From: Chara braunii
Lineage: Eukaryota > Streptophyta > Charophyceae > Charales > Characeae
DNA length: 24,628 nucleotides
Assembly (NCBI GenBank): GCA_003427395.1
Contig: BFEA01000739.1
Span: forward strand, 137,913 to 162,540
Direction of reading: 5' to 3'
The notes under the pieces are model-generated. The model saw only the letters and a list, made by a program, of their open reading frames with translations, was not told the origin of the DNA and ran no database searches. The translations under genes were made by a program, and so were the position numbers. Position 1 is the first letter of the stretch; every line of letters begins with the position of its first letter. Shown here piece by piece: positions 1 through 8,536 of this stretch.

Positions 1-85
<85 letters not shown>
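1..85. repeat. (AG)n microsatellite at left edge
   Basis: Uninterrupted AG dinucleotides from the first base to position 85. A matching AG tract closes the right edge of the window, so both ends may be places where assembly stopped or was split. The true length is unknown because the tract is cut by the window edge. Confidence 0.97.
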
Positions 86-87
<2 letters not shown>

Positions 88-747
88 ACAACGCACCTAC
101 ACACACTCAGCCGACAAGCACTCAGAAAGGCATTCAAGCCAGCAGGCACGCACACACACACAGACTTGGAAACCACAGCAGAATGCGGGAATTTCAGCAA
201 GGCATTCATTCCAGCGCAAATCCCAGAAATCAGCAGTGTTCTCAGTCTGTGTTTTTGGCGGGTCATTACATTAGTTGCTTTTGAAAACTTGCCTCCTTTC
301 AGTCACTTCGCAGGGGAACGAACGGTTCAATTTTGAATTGCGTTCGTGAGCTGTGGCCTGGACTGGCCGATGTTCCCCATCTCGCTTTATTGTGGATACG
401 ACCAACCAAGCGCTGCAAAGCAAGACCCCAAAAGAGGGGCAACCCGCGGCCGCTTCAGTAAAGAGCTTGTCACCTCCCATGGAAGGTCATAAGCCCTCTC
501 CTTACCATTGGACACGGGTGGCCTCCAGGGGAAGCTCGGTGAATCGGCTTTGAAGGGAGGGAGACGCCCATCGGTATCCCGTTAGGGGACCATCGTCTTA
601 AGCTTGTAATTACTTCATAAGACCAAGGGACTACTGACTGATAGCAGAGGGTTCTGCTTGTATGCTATGGCCATTGAGGTTCGGCCTTTTGTTTCCCTTT
701 TTACTTTATTTATCCTGTTCTTATTTTATTATTCTTTGAATTCTAAT
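86..747. other. Unassigned sequence, no recognisable gene
   Basis: The stretch starts with CA-rich low-complexity sequence (to about 165). It contains only short overlapping open frames of 66-69 codons on both strands, with no recognisable motif. A purine run at 552-561 (AAGGGAGGGAG-like) resembles a polypurine tract, but no LTR starts next to it. The last 60 bases are T-rich and lead into the LTR that begins at 748. I see no RNA gene. Confidence 0.5.
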
Positions 748-1641
748 TGAAACGGTATTCACCACTTCGCAGTAGCTGATGCAGATCGCAGGGCTCGATT
801 CCTAGTTCTCCACCTTACCTGTGTACAGTAACTGTGTCATCCCGTAGATTTGAACCTGCGACCTGTAGGACCGCCAGTGGTAGGTAGGATCTCGTAGGTT
901 ACAGGGTGGGGGGATTCGAACTGTAGACCTGTCAGGTAGGAGTCTAGACAGTCCAGAGGCTGTAGCTGTAGATTGTCCGAAGGGTCAAAGTCGTAGCTGC
1001 TACTTACCTGAAAGGGCAGAGTCGTAGCTGCTGCAGTCCCGAAAGGCCAAAGTAGAGGTTTCTAGAAGTGGCCTTTCGGAGTCAGCCCCTGTTTCGGTAG
1101 AGGCAAGTGGTCAAGTGGTGTAGGTCCACCACGCTGAGTCAACAGTCCCAGTCCAGTCAGTCCGGTCCTGTCCAGCAAGTACCGTCTGGGACTGTGTGCA
1201 CCGAGGGGCCAGGGAAACAGGGCAGGCCAATGAGGCACAAAAGTCTAAATCAAGGGGCTGCGCCCAGCCATTCATTCATTCCTGCGGAAGCCATGCGGAA
1301 GCCCTGCCTCAGCGTCTTGTGCGAGGAGGTCTGCAGTGTGCCCGAAGTCGAAGTGGGCAGAGAAGCGTAGTATAGCGATAGGGTAGTGGCAGCTAGCGCT
1401 GCCATAGCTATAGTAGTGTAGTGTGTGTGTGTGCGTGATGTGAGTGTGCAGAGTGTCGAGTGTGGGATATCCAGGGTGATCCAGGGTGTGAACAGTGGAT
1501 GTTGGGCGCTCAGTCACCATAGCCAGTGGAAGTGAACTTACCTGGAAGCCATATCTTTGTGTACTGTGTGGGCGCATGTCGCCAGTTGTTGTGCTGCTGT
1601 TCACGTGCATGAAAAGTGTGAATAAGTCGAGTCTGATTGCA
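748..1641 (+). mobile_element. LTR (element C family), plus orientation, solo or 5' LTR
   Basis: The segment begins TGAAACGGT and ends GTCTGATTGCA, the TG...CA form of a retroviral-type LTR, 894 bp long. It aligns along its whole length, in inverted orientation, with 19369-20307, the 3' LTR of element C. Shared landmarks in order are CAGGGCTCGAT, CTTACCTGTGTA, a 31-bp tandem repeat, CAGCAAGTACCGT, GGGACTGTGTGCACC and CAGCCATTCATTCATTCC. Identity is clearly lower than between the LTRs of element A. Flanks (CTAAT before, TGATT after) are not a clear target duplication, and no polypurine tract precedes it. It could be a solo LTR with an eroded duplication, or the 5' LTR of a decayed plus-strand element. 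Confidence 0.8.
959..1051 (+). repeat. 31-bp tandem repeats in U3 of LTR
   Basis: Three units with a 31-bp period (959-989, 990-1020, 1021-1051). The last two share GTCGTAGCTGCT followed by a purine-rich GAAAGG core. The unit contains the near-palindrome GTAGC-T-GCTAC. The same array with the same period is present in the related LTR at 20019-20111. Its place 200-300 bp into the LTR fits U3, where tandem enhancer repeats are common in LTR elements; enhancer function is inferred only. Confidence 0.75.
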
Positions 1642-1708
1642 TGATTACTAATATGCAGAATTTTAAAGAAAAAACTATTTGAGTCCCTCATTCAGAACGC
1701 AGGGATCG

Positions 1709-1725
1709 TGGTATGCAGCGATGCT
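1709..1725 (+). other. Possible primer binding site (weak)
   Basis: TGGTATGCAGCGATGCT shares its first seven bases with the initiator-Met PBS (TGGTATCAGAGC) used by many plant LTR elements. It lies 67 bp after the end of the LTR at 748-1641, farther than the usual 0-10 bp. It may be a chance match, or the PBS of a plus-strand element with a small insertion before it. Confidence 0.2.
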
Positions 1726-1997
1726 ATAAAGAAAGAGGAGGGCGAGTCATTGACTATTGGCTAATGGGTGCGCACAGGCGGGCCTCGCTGCGCTAACGCA
1801 GGTGGTCTGAAGTGGAAGGGTAAAACAGTGAGGTGAGCCAGTGGTAGGTGGTCTGCGTGCCCGTACGCTTGATACCAAGCCCGGGTTATTTTGAGGAGTA
1901 AGTGACTATGGGCTGCAAAAATGGGCTGCACGGCTATAGGCCGGACTGTTGGAACCTCGTGACGCGCTGGTCCCCGATGTTCGGGGAGGGCCCCTGA

Positions 1998-2135
1998 ATC
2001 ACCACCATACTAAACTATGACGGGGGAGATGAGGCAGAACTAAAAATTAACGTGGATGGAGCAAAGGAAGAAGAGATGAGAGCTCATCAGAAGTTGCAGG
2101 CGGCCGCAACTGAGGCGAAAAATCGGGCCAAGTGA
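1998..2135 (+). pseudogene. Gag N-terminus-like fragment (tentative)
   Basis: A 45-codon open stretch between TGA stops at 1995 and 2133, rich in Glu, Lys, Ala and Gln (for example GAKEEEMRAHQKLQAAATEA). The composition suggests an amphipathic coiled coil, like the N-terminal part of many Ty3/gypsy Gag proteins, including element A's Gag here. It lies about 360 bp downstream of the plus-strand LTR and in the same orientation, where gag would be expected. No capsid domain follows; frames farther right (to about 2400) do not show one. The assignment rests on composition and position only, so it may be chance. Confidence 0.25.
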
Positions 2136-2724
2136 AGGTGCAGGCGGTCGATGTCACTGTGGAGGTGCAGGTAATGATTGTGTACCATGAGGTTGAGACC
2201 TCCACTGGTACTACGGAGCGCGAGCAGGCGCACCTGGATAGGAACTCAGAGGGTGAGAGTGAAGTCAGTGGAGACGCTATCTTGGCATGGACTGGACCAG
2301 TGGCGGAGAGACCACCCGTCGGGGAGCCTGTGGAGAGTGGCCCAGAGGCCAACTCGCGGAGACGATGGGCCAGGGGCGGTAAGCGGTTACAGAGGTGATC
2401 AGTCATGATTGGAGAGAGAGAGACGGGGGGTTTTCAGAGCGCAGGGGGACTCACCAAGAGTTGACAGCCGTGTGCGTCTAACCAGCACGTGCACTCCTCT
2501 GCCATATAACTAGAGTAGACGCTCGTTTATAGGGCGGTTGTCATGACTACAACCATTTCGAGCGGACTGAAAAGAGAGAGGGGATCGGTGCACGTGCAGA
2601 TCAACCAGTGGGTGATCATCGTGACAGTATGCTGGTCTCTGAGCGTGCTGAGAACATCGTGTGCTGAAGCGGCGAGAAAAGGTGAGGCGGTTGCGTTATG
2701 AACAGCCTGTAAGGGGCTAGCATG

Positions 2725-2907
2725 ACGCCGCACTAACCATCTTATGATTGTAGAGGGGCCTGTGAAAAGGAAGTGCTGTTGGTGTCTTGTGGGGGACAAC
2801 CATTCCCGTGCGTGATTTTGATTACGACAACCATCTTACGCCGCACTAACCATCTTATGCTTCTCAATTTTGTTGACGACAACCATTCCCGTGCGTGATT
2901 TGGATTA
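2725..2907. repeat. Interleaved short direct repeats
   Basis: ACGCCGCACTAACCATCTTATG-type sequence occurs at 2725-2746 and 2838-2859. GACAACCATTCCCGTGCGTG occurs at 2795-2814 and 2878-2897. A shorter ACGACAACCATCTTA link at 2825-2839 joins the two types. The spacings differ (113 and 83 bp), so this is a mosaic of two repeats rather than a simple tandem array. Confidence 0.85.
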
Positions 2908-2950
2908 GCGAGAATTCAGTGATCTCCTTTCATGACAAGCTATGGTCCCC

Positions 2951-3001
2951 GGAATGAGTTCGTCATTCCAGGTGTCTTTCATGCATGCTCCACGCATGAA
3001 A
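2951..3001. other. Two adjacent perfect hairpins
   Basis: Hairpin 1 has stem GGAATGA/TCATTCC with loop GTTCG (2951-2969). Hairpin 2 has stem TTTCATGC/GCATGAAA with a 9-nt loop (2977-3001). They are separated by 7 bp. Neither has a T-run that would suggest a terminator, and no flanking gene is recognised. Role unknown. Confidence 0.7.
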
Positions 3002-6000
3002 TAAGTCGTGTTATAACAGGGTGATAGTGGTGCGCCAGGAAGCGAGAATCCAACTGTTGCGCATTGGACGGTGGCATCGAGATCTTGTTTCTCCGGAGAG
3101 CAAGAATAAACGAGTTTCTTTTGTTGGCGTCTCCAGTGAGGATGTGAGATAAGCCCATACCCTCGTTATTCCTAACTGCATGAGCTAGCTTTGTAGTGGC
3201 TATTGGTTCAGATGGTGAGAACAGGCAACTGTACCAGGCGCGAGTTACAGACGTGCCTTGCTAGGTCGAGCTAAGTATATTTGTTTAGTGAGTACGAGCA
3301 TAATAATGACGTCATTGGCAGCGATTGTGGGGTGGCATTGGCTACTGCATGCATTCAGTATGTTAAGGGATAAGTGACCGCGTAAGAGAAGTGTTGAGTT
3401 AAATCGAGGACTAAGGTACGTGCTAATTACGAAGGCAGGTTTTCAGCGGAGAGGAGTCTACAGGGTTGAATGGGTACGAGAATCTTGCGAGTGTTTGTCG
3501 AAGCTGACTGATTTGAGACGTCACTTTTGTCATGAACGAGCCGTGTTACCTCACTGTGCGTGCAATGGTCATTTGCTGAGCCGTGAGAGAGAGGGGGACT
3601 TCGAAAATGGGCGGAGTCGAGCGCTAGAATGCAATCCATTGTTTTTATGTATCGGAACTCGTGATTGATCCTCTAAAAAGCATTAAGAACAGTGGTAGCC
3701 GTCACGCTGTTCGCTACCCTTCTATCTTCACGTGTGACGGATGGTCAGGCATCTCTATACTCATCTTGGCAAGTCAAAGTAGCCAAAAAAATTGGTCTCA
3801 TGGGTGACAAGTATAACCAGCAGGGATTATGGCAACAGAAAAGAAAGAAAAATAACTATCTCTTGGAGTGATAATGAGCGGGCAACGAGAGGGTAAATGA
3901 ACAAGCCTCTCACTGCAGAGCTCTTGAGTCCTTTTCTCCTGAGTATTTATTTTAATCTGCTCCTGTATCCGAGAAAGCAGGCGTTGTCCCAATTGACAAG
4001 TTGCTTGGACTAAAGCTCTTGACCATCCATGCACCCTTTCACGCTCATAAAGCAGTGATGAAAAAGCCTAGGCCCAATCAAACGATAACTTTCGCAATCT
4101 GTGGTCAGAACAGATAAGACCCTGCCCAACGATGACCTAACTGGGTAGGTCCATGATTTCGAAGGAAACAAGATTCACTAATGTTCCCACCTTTCTTGGT
4201 TGATGGGGAAGAGGGAAGTAATATTGAGAAGAATTGCCTACCTCCTTGCTAAGTTCCTTTTTGACGGCGATTAAACAAAGAAGGGTTTGTCTTGTTTGGC
4301 CTGCAAACTGTGGGTAACTCGCCAGCATTTCGTGCCTTACATGGGTTAAGAAGTGACTGACTAGACTCTTGCCTTTGAGAGTCAACAGCAGTTGCATCGG
4401 TAATGCCTTGCGTTGTATACGGACGAAGGGTGTGGTGGGCGTAGTCCTACCGCAGGTGTGAACTGGAATAACGTATGTTAACCCACCCGTGCTATGTATC
4501 TGCGAGCATGTGATGTTTCAACATAAAATCAAGCCCTATGGACTCCTGTCGTGTCCGATAACCTCCTTGTGCCGAGTATAAACGGGGCTCACGCTCGGAA
4601 CTCAATGTACTCAGAGTCCTATATGCGCTAGGCATGGACCAAATTCCATGTGCAGAGATGCGACAACTGAGGCGTGCGCTCCCACTGTGCTCGTGGTCTT
4701 GAGCATGGATAAACTCTCGTTCGGAGGTTATGATGTTGAGCACAAGCCAGCCTTACAATCTAACCTTTTGAACCTAGTGCAGTCGGGTCATGTGCTCTAA
4801 ACTACCGTATCAGAAAGAAGTCCGACAATGGCATGAAGAATGCGAACAGATTTTGCATTCGAGGTAAATGCACTTAGCGTGACTGATTTGTGTATGGGCT
4901 GCCTAAAACAAAGTGCCTTGGACAATACTACCCTGCGTGAAGGAACCTAGTTCTGGTCTTGGCAAATTCTCAAAAGTACCCCTCTATGATTGAGTATATT
5001 GTAATCCGGATAGTGCAATGATTGGTGCTGCTCGTGTGCATCCTCTGTTTCGAGCATGGCGCACTCTCGGCGAATGCTAACACTTCGGGCGGAAGGGGAT
5101 TGGTGCACTATTCTAAAAACAGATCGTCACTGGGTCAGTGTCAAGGTCGATCCATGGTTGACTTCTCTGGTTGTCTGTCATTTGATCCAGAAAGACTCGG
5201 CCTCCATACAATTTAATACCTGTTGAGGAAGGGCTAGCTGCGATTTGAATTATTTAAAGCGGACGACCCGTGAGAGCCCTTGCTGTGGGTTTTGCTGAGG
5301 AGTTGGCACTAAGCAGATCGCGGTGTGAAAGAACTAGTGCATGTTTGCCGACTGCATCAGCAACTAACTGTTACTAAGTGTGCCGATTGCAGATCAACTA
5401 CCCCGAACCTTTGCAGTTTATACTCGCAGACTGTCACTGATAGTAAAGTTGGACACTCTTTAGAACGTCCGACATCTCATCTCAAAAGATGAACTAGGAG
5501 AGACTTGAAGAGTAAAGGAGGGACGAGAGGGAAACATCCTGTAACTGATTTACACGATAAGACGAAAGAGAATAGACAAGTAGGAAGTTGCAGAGGCGGA
5601 CTACATTGCATTGATGTAAGAATCAAAGGGGGAGGAATGCCTTTAGCGTTGCAAGAGGAGAAGTTCATAGTCAAGCGTGCAAACCAAAACCAAAATGGTA
5701 GAACTACCTATATGGTCACATCATTCTGGCAGTCAAGGTGAACGAATGAGCTTCAGTGAGAGTTGTCCATTCACGCCCCAATGAATGAATCAGCAAAAGC
5801 ATAGCTCGTCACATCATAACACGTTCGACGTCTGAAAATCTGCGGTTGACGAGTCAGTAGTCCGTTGTTATACAACTCTCAATCATTCGAGACATCGTTG
5901 GAGATCATCGACAAGCTCGCACCCGTCAAGGCCATCATGAAAGAGGACGAGTCCTAGTGATCTATAACAGAGATAAGGAGGGATGAGAGAGAAAGGCATG

Positions 6001-6007
6001 TCAGGAT

Positions 6008-7262
6008 ATGAATTCCCATAAGCGGGTTCAAAGAGAGCAGGTAGTCCAGATGGTCAGAGAGGAAAAGTACGCCCAATATGTATATTATTTTTATGGCCAC
6101 AATGGCAAGTTGCACAGCATTGGCTCGTCGCTAGAGATGGTAGAGCAGGCCAAGGCAAAGGTGCCCGAACTCTTCTCTCGAAATCCCCACCAACATCTCA
6201 ATTAGCAAATGCCACTCGGTAATCTGCAGTTCTCCCAGGGTTTCGCGATCAAGTTGTCGGTATTCAGTGACTTGTTATTTCAGCAACATTTAGCCATCTG
6301 AGTTACCAGAGAGCTTCTGTCAGAATCAATCAGCATTCAGTCACTTTCCTTTGCCCCAGAGATCAGTACCAATCAGACCGTGCTTTCATCAAAAGACACT
6401 AGGATCAGTTTCAATATCCACCTCAGCACACGAGTGCAGTTCAGTCATTCCCAATCGAGGGGTCCGTTTTGACCGGGCTCAACAGGATTGCTTCCAAAGA
6501 TGCTTTCCAATACCAATATTTCAGTGTTGTCGGATTCGGACAAGGGGGTTTGTCAGTCTTTGCTGTTCTCACCAGATTCACAGGTGGCTTCATCCATGAC
6601 CCGAGACTTTATGTGAAGAAAGGCAAAGAGACTCGTGAAGAATTCGACTCAAGTTTGGATCCCTGCAGCAAAACATCTCGAGGAGAAGGACAAAGAGCTT
6701 GATGAGAGTGGCACGAAGCTGATCCGCAGCTTCGGACCCAAGCTCGACTATGACTACCCCAAGCCTCCAGTGCACTTCCTTCTCACACAGTTCTACTGGG
6801 GTGATCCGCAACTTCGGACCCAAGCTCGACACTGACTTCTCCAAGCCTCCAGTGCTCTTCCTTCTCACACAGTTCTATTGGGGTGACCCAGTGGATCTAA
6901 CAAAGAGGTATATCTCCCCTGCAGAGATTGACTACGAGGCGTTAACTGAACCCTCTGAGTTTCGACACCTCAGGCGAGGGATTTTCTCCCAGCCACATCC
7001 CCTTACATTATGGGAGGAATTCATAAGCCTTGGATGGAAGCGTTTGGAACTTGTAGGCTTCAGGTTGCTCTACATTAAGAGGCCTGATACTTGGACATGG
7101 TTCAAGGCACAAAAGACGCACAACCAAAGGAGAAACCAAGGCCGATACCCTAGAGGGATGAGTGAGGACTCCTCACGAGTGCTGGCCATGTCTATTCATT
7201 TGTACTTTCTGAGATTATCACAAGTTCTTAGTTTTGCCTCATATATCTTGTCTCTTTCTTGA
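6008..7262 (+). pseudogene. Decayed protein-like reading frame, unrecognised
   Basis: I do not recognise this protein. One plus-strand frame starts at ATG 6008 and stays protein-like to about 6830, interrupted only by stops at 6203 (TAG), 6299, 6470 and 6614 (TGA). At 6721-6884 an 82-bp segment is duplicated in tandem. Because 82 is not a multiple of three, the frame changes there and continues openly in the next frame to the stop at 7260-7262. Characteristic pieces are YAQYVYYFYGHNGKLHSIGS, KHLEEKDKELDESGTKLIRS, PPVLFLLTQFYWGDPVDLTK, PAEIDYEALTEPSEFRHLRR and KRLELVGFRLLYIKRPDTWT. It is rich in aromatic and charged residues, with no membrane segment and no catalytic motif I know. It could be a dead host gene, a gene with introns I cannot place, or an accessory frame of another mobile element. 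It lies just left of the B/A retroelement nest, on the opposite strand. Confidence 0.5.
6721..6884 (+). repeat. 82-bp tandem duplication
   Basis: Copy 1 is 6721-6802 and copy 2 is 6803-6884. Both start GATCCGCA(G/A)CTTCGGACCC and end near TTCTA(C/T)TGGGGTGA. The copies differ at several positions, so the duplication is not recent. It shifts the reading frame of the surrounding decayed gene; counting one copy out makes the frames on either side agree. Confidence 0.93.
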
Positions 7263-7406
7263 GTCAGTGAGTCCTGCTTCATTTGCATTATTTGCTTGAT
7301 GATTATGCTTCTTGATGATCTTGTCACAGTTCTCAAAATTAGTAAGGCGGAATTTATATATGCATGGCACACCGAAATTTTGTAATTATCATTTACATGA
7401 TGTTTG
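7263..7406. other. AT-rich flank of element A, probably the distal end of element B's 3' LTR
   Basis: AT-rich sequence between the decayed frame and element A, with no gene. Because element A split the 3' LTR of element B (the other part is 16417-16861), at least some of these bases should be the far end of that LTR. I could not find its terminal TG with confidence, since B's other LTR is outside the window; TG-starting candidates include the TGCA at about 7285 and about 7360. Confidence 0.35.
7403..7406. repeat. Target-site duplication of element A, left copy
   Basis: TTTG directly before the LTR start TGCAAGG at 7407. The identical TTTG at 16417-16420 follows the other LTR. A 4-bp duplication is within the 4-6 bp range of Ty3/gypsy integrases. 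Confidence 0.8.
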
Positions 7407-7507
7407 TGCAAGGAAAATGAACAGAAGCGAGATGACAATATTGCACAATCACATTGAAAGCCAAATCGTAACTCAGTGTCCGGGAAGCAGCATTGCACCA
7501 ATAAAAC

Positions 7508-7682
7508 ACCAAAGGAGAATCGTAGTAGTGAAAGTCAATGTCAATGAGAGCTTGCTCTCGCCACCACCAACACATGTATCCAGTCTCTTTCTCCNACCAA
7601 AGGAGAATCGTAGTAGTGAAAGTCAATGTCAATGAGAGCTTGCTCTCGCCACCACCAACACATGTATCCAGTCTCTTTCTCC
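7508..7682. repeat. 87-bp direct duplication around a single N (probable assembly artefact)
   Basis: 7508-7594 and 7596-7682 are identical by eye and separated by one N at 7595. The other LTR of the element has this block once (about 15528-15614). A single N between identical ends is what a scaffolder leaves when overlapping contig ends are not merged. Confidence 0.85.
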
Positions 7683-7754
7683 CTATCTGGCGCTCGACGC
7701 CCAGCCTACTCCCTACACAACCACTGCTAGCCTAGCAATTGACAATGCAACTAT

Positions 7755-7762
7755 TGACGTCA
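7755..7762. promoter_or_regulatory. TGACGTCA (CRE/bZIP-type) palindrome in 3' LTR
   Basis: A perfect 8-bp TGACGTCA, the core bound by bZIP (CREB/TGA-type) factors. It is kept at the equivalent place in the 5' LTR (15680-15687). In element orientation it lies downstream of the TATA-like site, so any role as a promoter element is uncertain. Confidence 0.4.
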
Positions 7763-8117
7763 GCAACACCCGAAGTACTTGAAGATGTCGCCCATGCAGA
7801 ACCATCGCCAATACCAGGTATGTGCCCTCACATCATCATCATCATCATCCTTCTCTCTCTCTCTCCCTTGTCTTTCCCTTACGTTTTCCCTCTCTACAAC
7901 AAAAGACCACCCCTTCGCCTCACTGTATGTCCAAGCCCACAGCCAGCTATGGAGGTTGGGCTCTGGCGCTGCCCTCGGCAGTGCCCTTCTTCACAACACG
8001 ACCGCACGTGCGCAGCCTCTTGCTCCAATGCTAGCAGCCAGCACGCGAGCTATCGCTCCAGCAGCGCTGTCGCCAGCCAGCAAGTGCCCGGATGAGGCTG
8101 GCCGGGGAGAGCTCTTT

Positions 8118-8127
8118 CCTATATAGA
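8118..8127 (-). promoter_or_regulatory. TATA-like box in 3' LTR
   Basis: CTATATAGGA on the minus strand, about 370 bp into the LTR in element orientation, a reasonable place for the U3/R promoter. The 5' LTR copy has the weaker CATATAGG at 16041-16048. No transcription start can be read from sequence alone. Confidence 0.4.
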
Positions 8128-8496
8128 AAGAGTTGGCGTGCTGGCGCAGCGTGGCCGGGCTGGGCCTGGGCCCTGAAGCTTCCGGTAGGCCCCAGGATGT
8201 TGCGCTTGTGTGCAGCTACTGGGCCTCTTGCGGTTGGGCCTCCCAACTGTCAGTGTATGATGCTGCTATTCTCACCCACGGCCTGCATTCTTTGGAAAGG
8301 CCCAGAAGGCCTTAGAAACGTCTTTGTTGCTCGGGCTGGGTTTCTCTCAACCAACTGACGTGTCGCAATTGCCTGGACCCCAAATATGAATTTGACAGTC
8401 GAGGGCCTCTTGTGATGTGTTAGGCCCGCCTTCACTTAGGGCGGGCACTCTTGCAACAGGGGCCCGTAAGGCCTGCCGAGGACCCAGATCCTCGCA

Positions 8497-8511
8497 TTCC
8501 CTCCTCCTTTA
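8497..8511 (-). other. Polypurine tract of element A
   Basis: TAAAGGAGGAGGGAA on the minus strand directly precedes the 3' LTR start TGCGAGG. This is the plus-strand DNA priming site of reverse transcription. It lies 25 bp after the stop codon of the integrase tail (8537), so coding sequence and LTR do not overlap in this element. Confidence 0.88.
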
Positions 8512-8536
8512 CTTCATTAGTCCTGTGAGAAGTTTG

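Larger units (their letters stand above)
2136..6007. other. Gene-poor stretch, nothing recognised
   Basis: Only short open frames (60-90 codons) occur on both strands, and none has a recognisable motif. The densest are plus frames at 2132-2398, 3420-3668 and 5505-5741. Local structure includes small direct repeats (2725-2907), two adjacent hairpins (2951-3001) and a 12-bp palindrome AATGACGTCATT at 3305-3316. At about 5875-5948 a short plus frame reads like protein (TSLEIIDKLAPVKAIMKEDE) just before a TAG and may belong to the decayed frame that follows at 6008. I see no tRNA, rRNA or transposon ends. Confidence 0.45.
7407..8496 (-). repeat. 3' LTR of element A
   Basis: In plus reading it starts TGCAAGG and ends CCTCGCA, giving TGCGAGG...CCTTGCA in element orientation. 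It is 1090 bp as assembled, or about 1002 bp without the duplicated 87-bp block and N at 7508-7682. It aligns throughout with the 5' LTR at 15417-16416. It contains a TGACGTCA palindrome, a (CAT)6 run at 7831-7849 and a TATATA at 8120-8125. Open frames on its plus strand are reverse readings of LTR sequence, not genes. Confidence 0.93.

Noticed and set aside
848-863. tRNA T-arm or Pol III B-box-like sequence (GGTCGCAGGTTCAAAT, minus strand)
   Set aside because: No acceptor stem, anticodon arm or A box could be found around it, and the related site at 20199-20207 is changed at key positions. Treated as part of the LTR.
1272-1691. Minus-strand frame of 139 codons
   Set aside because: It lies in the inverted LTR and runs beyond its end. 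His/Thr repeats come from CA-rich sequence, and the frame is not preserved in the sister LTR.
1866-1879. GCTTGATACCAAGC, which contains a TGGTATC on the minus strand
   Set aside because: No LTR end (CA) adjoins it on the expected side. The sequence is simply a 5-bp stem hairpin.
5500-5741. Plus-strand frame of 78 codons (5505-5741)
   Set aside because: Lys/Gly-rich with no recognisable motif, an equally long frame on the other strand, and no neighbours to support it. Mentioned only within the gene-poor stretch.
5875-5960. Possible hammerhead ribozyme because of GAAA and GGACGAGTCC elements
   Set aside because: The conserved CUGAUGA core is absent and stems do not arrange into the three-way junction on either strand.
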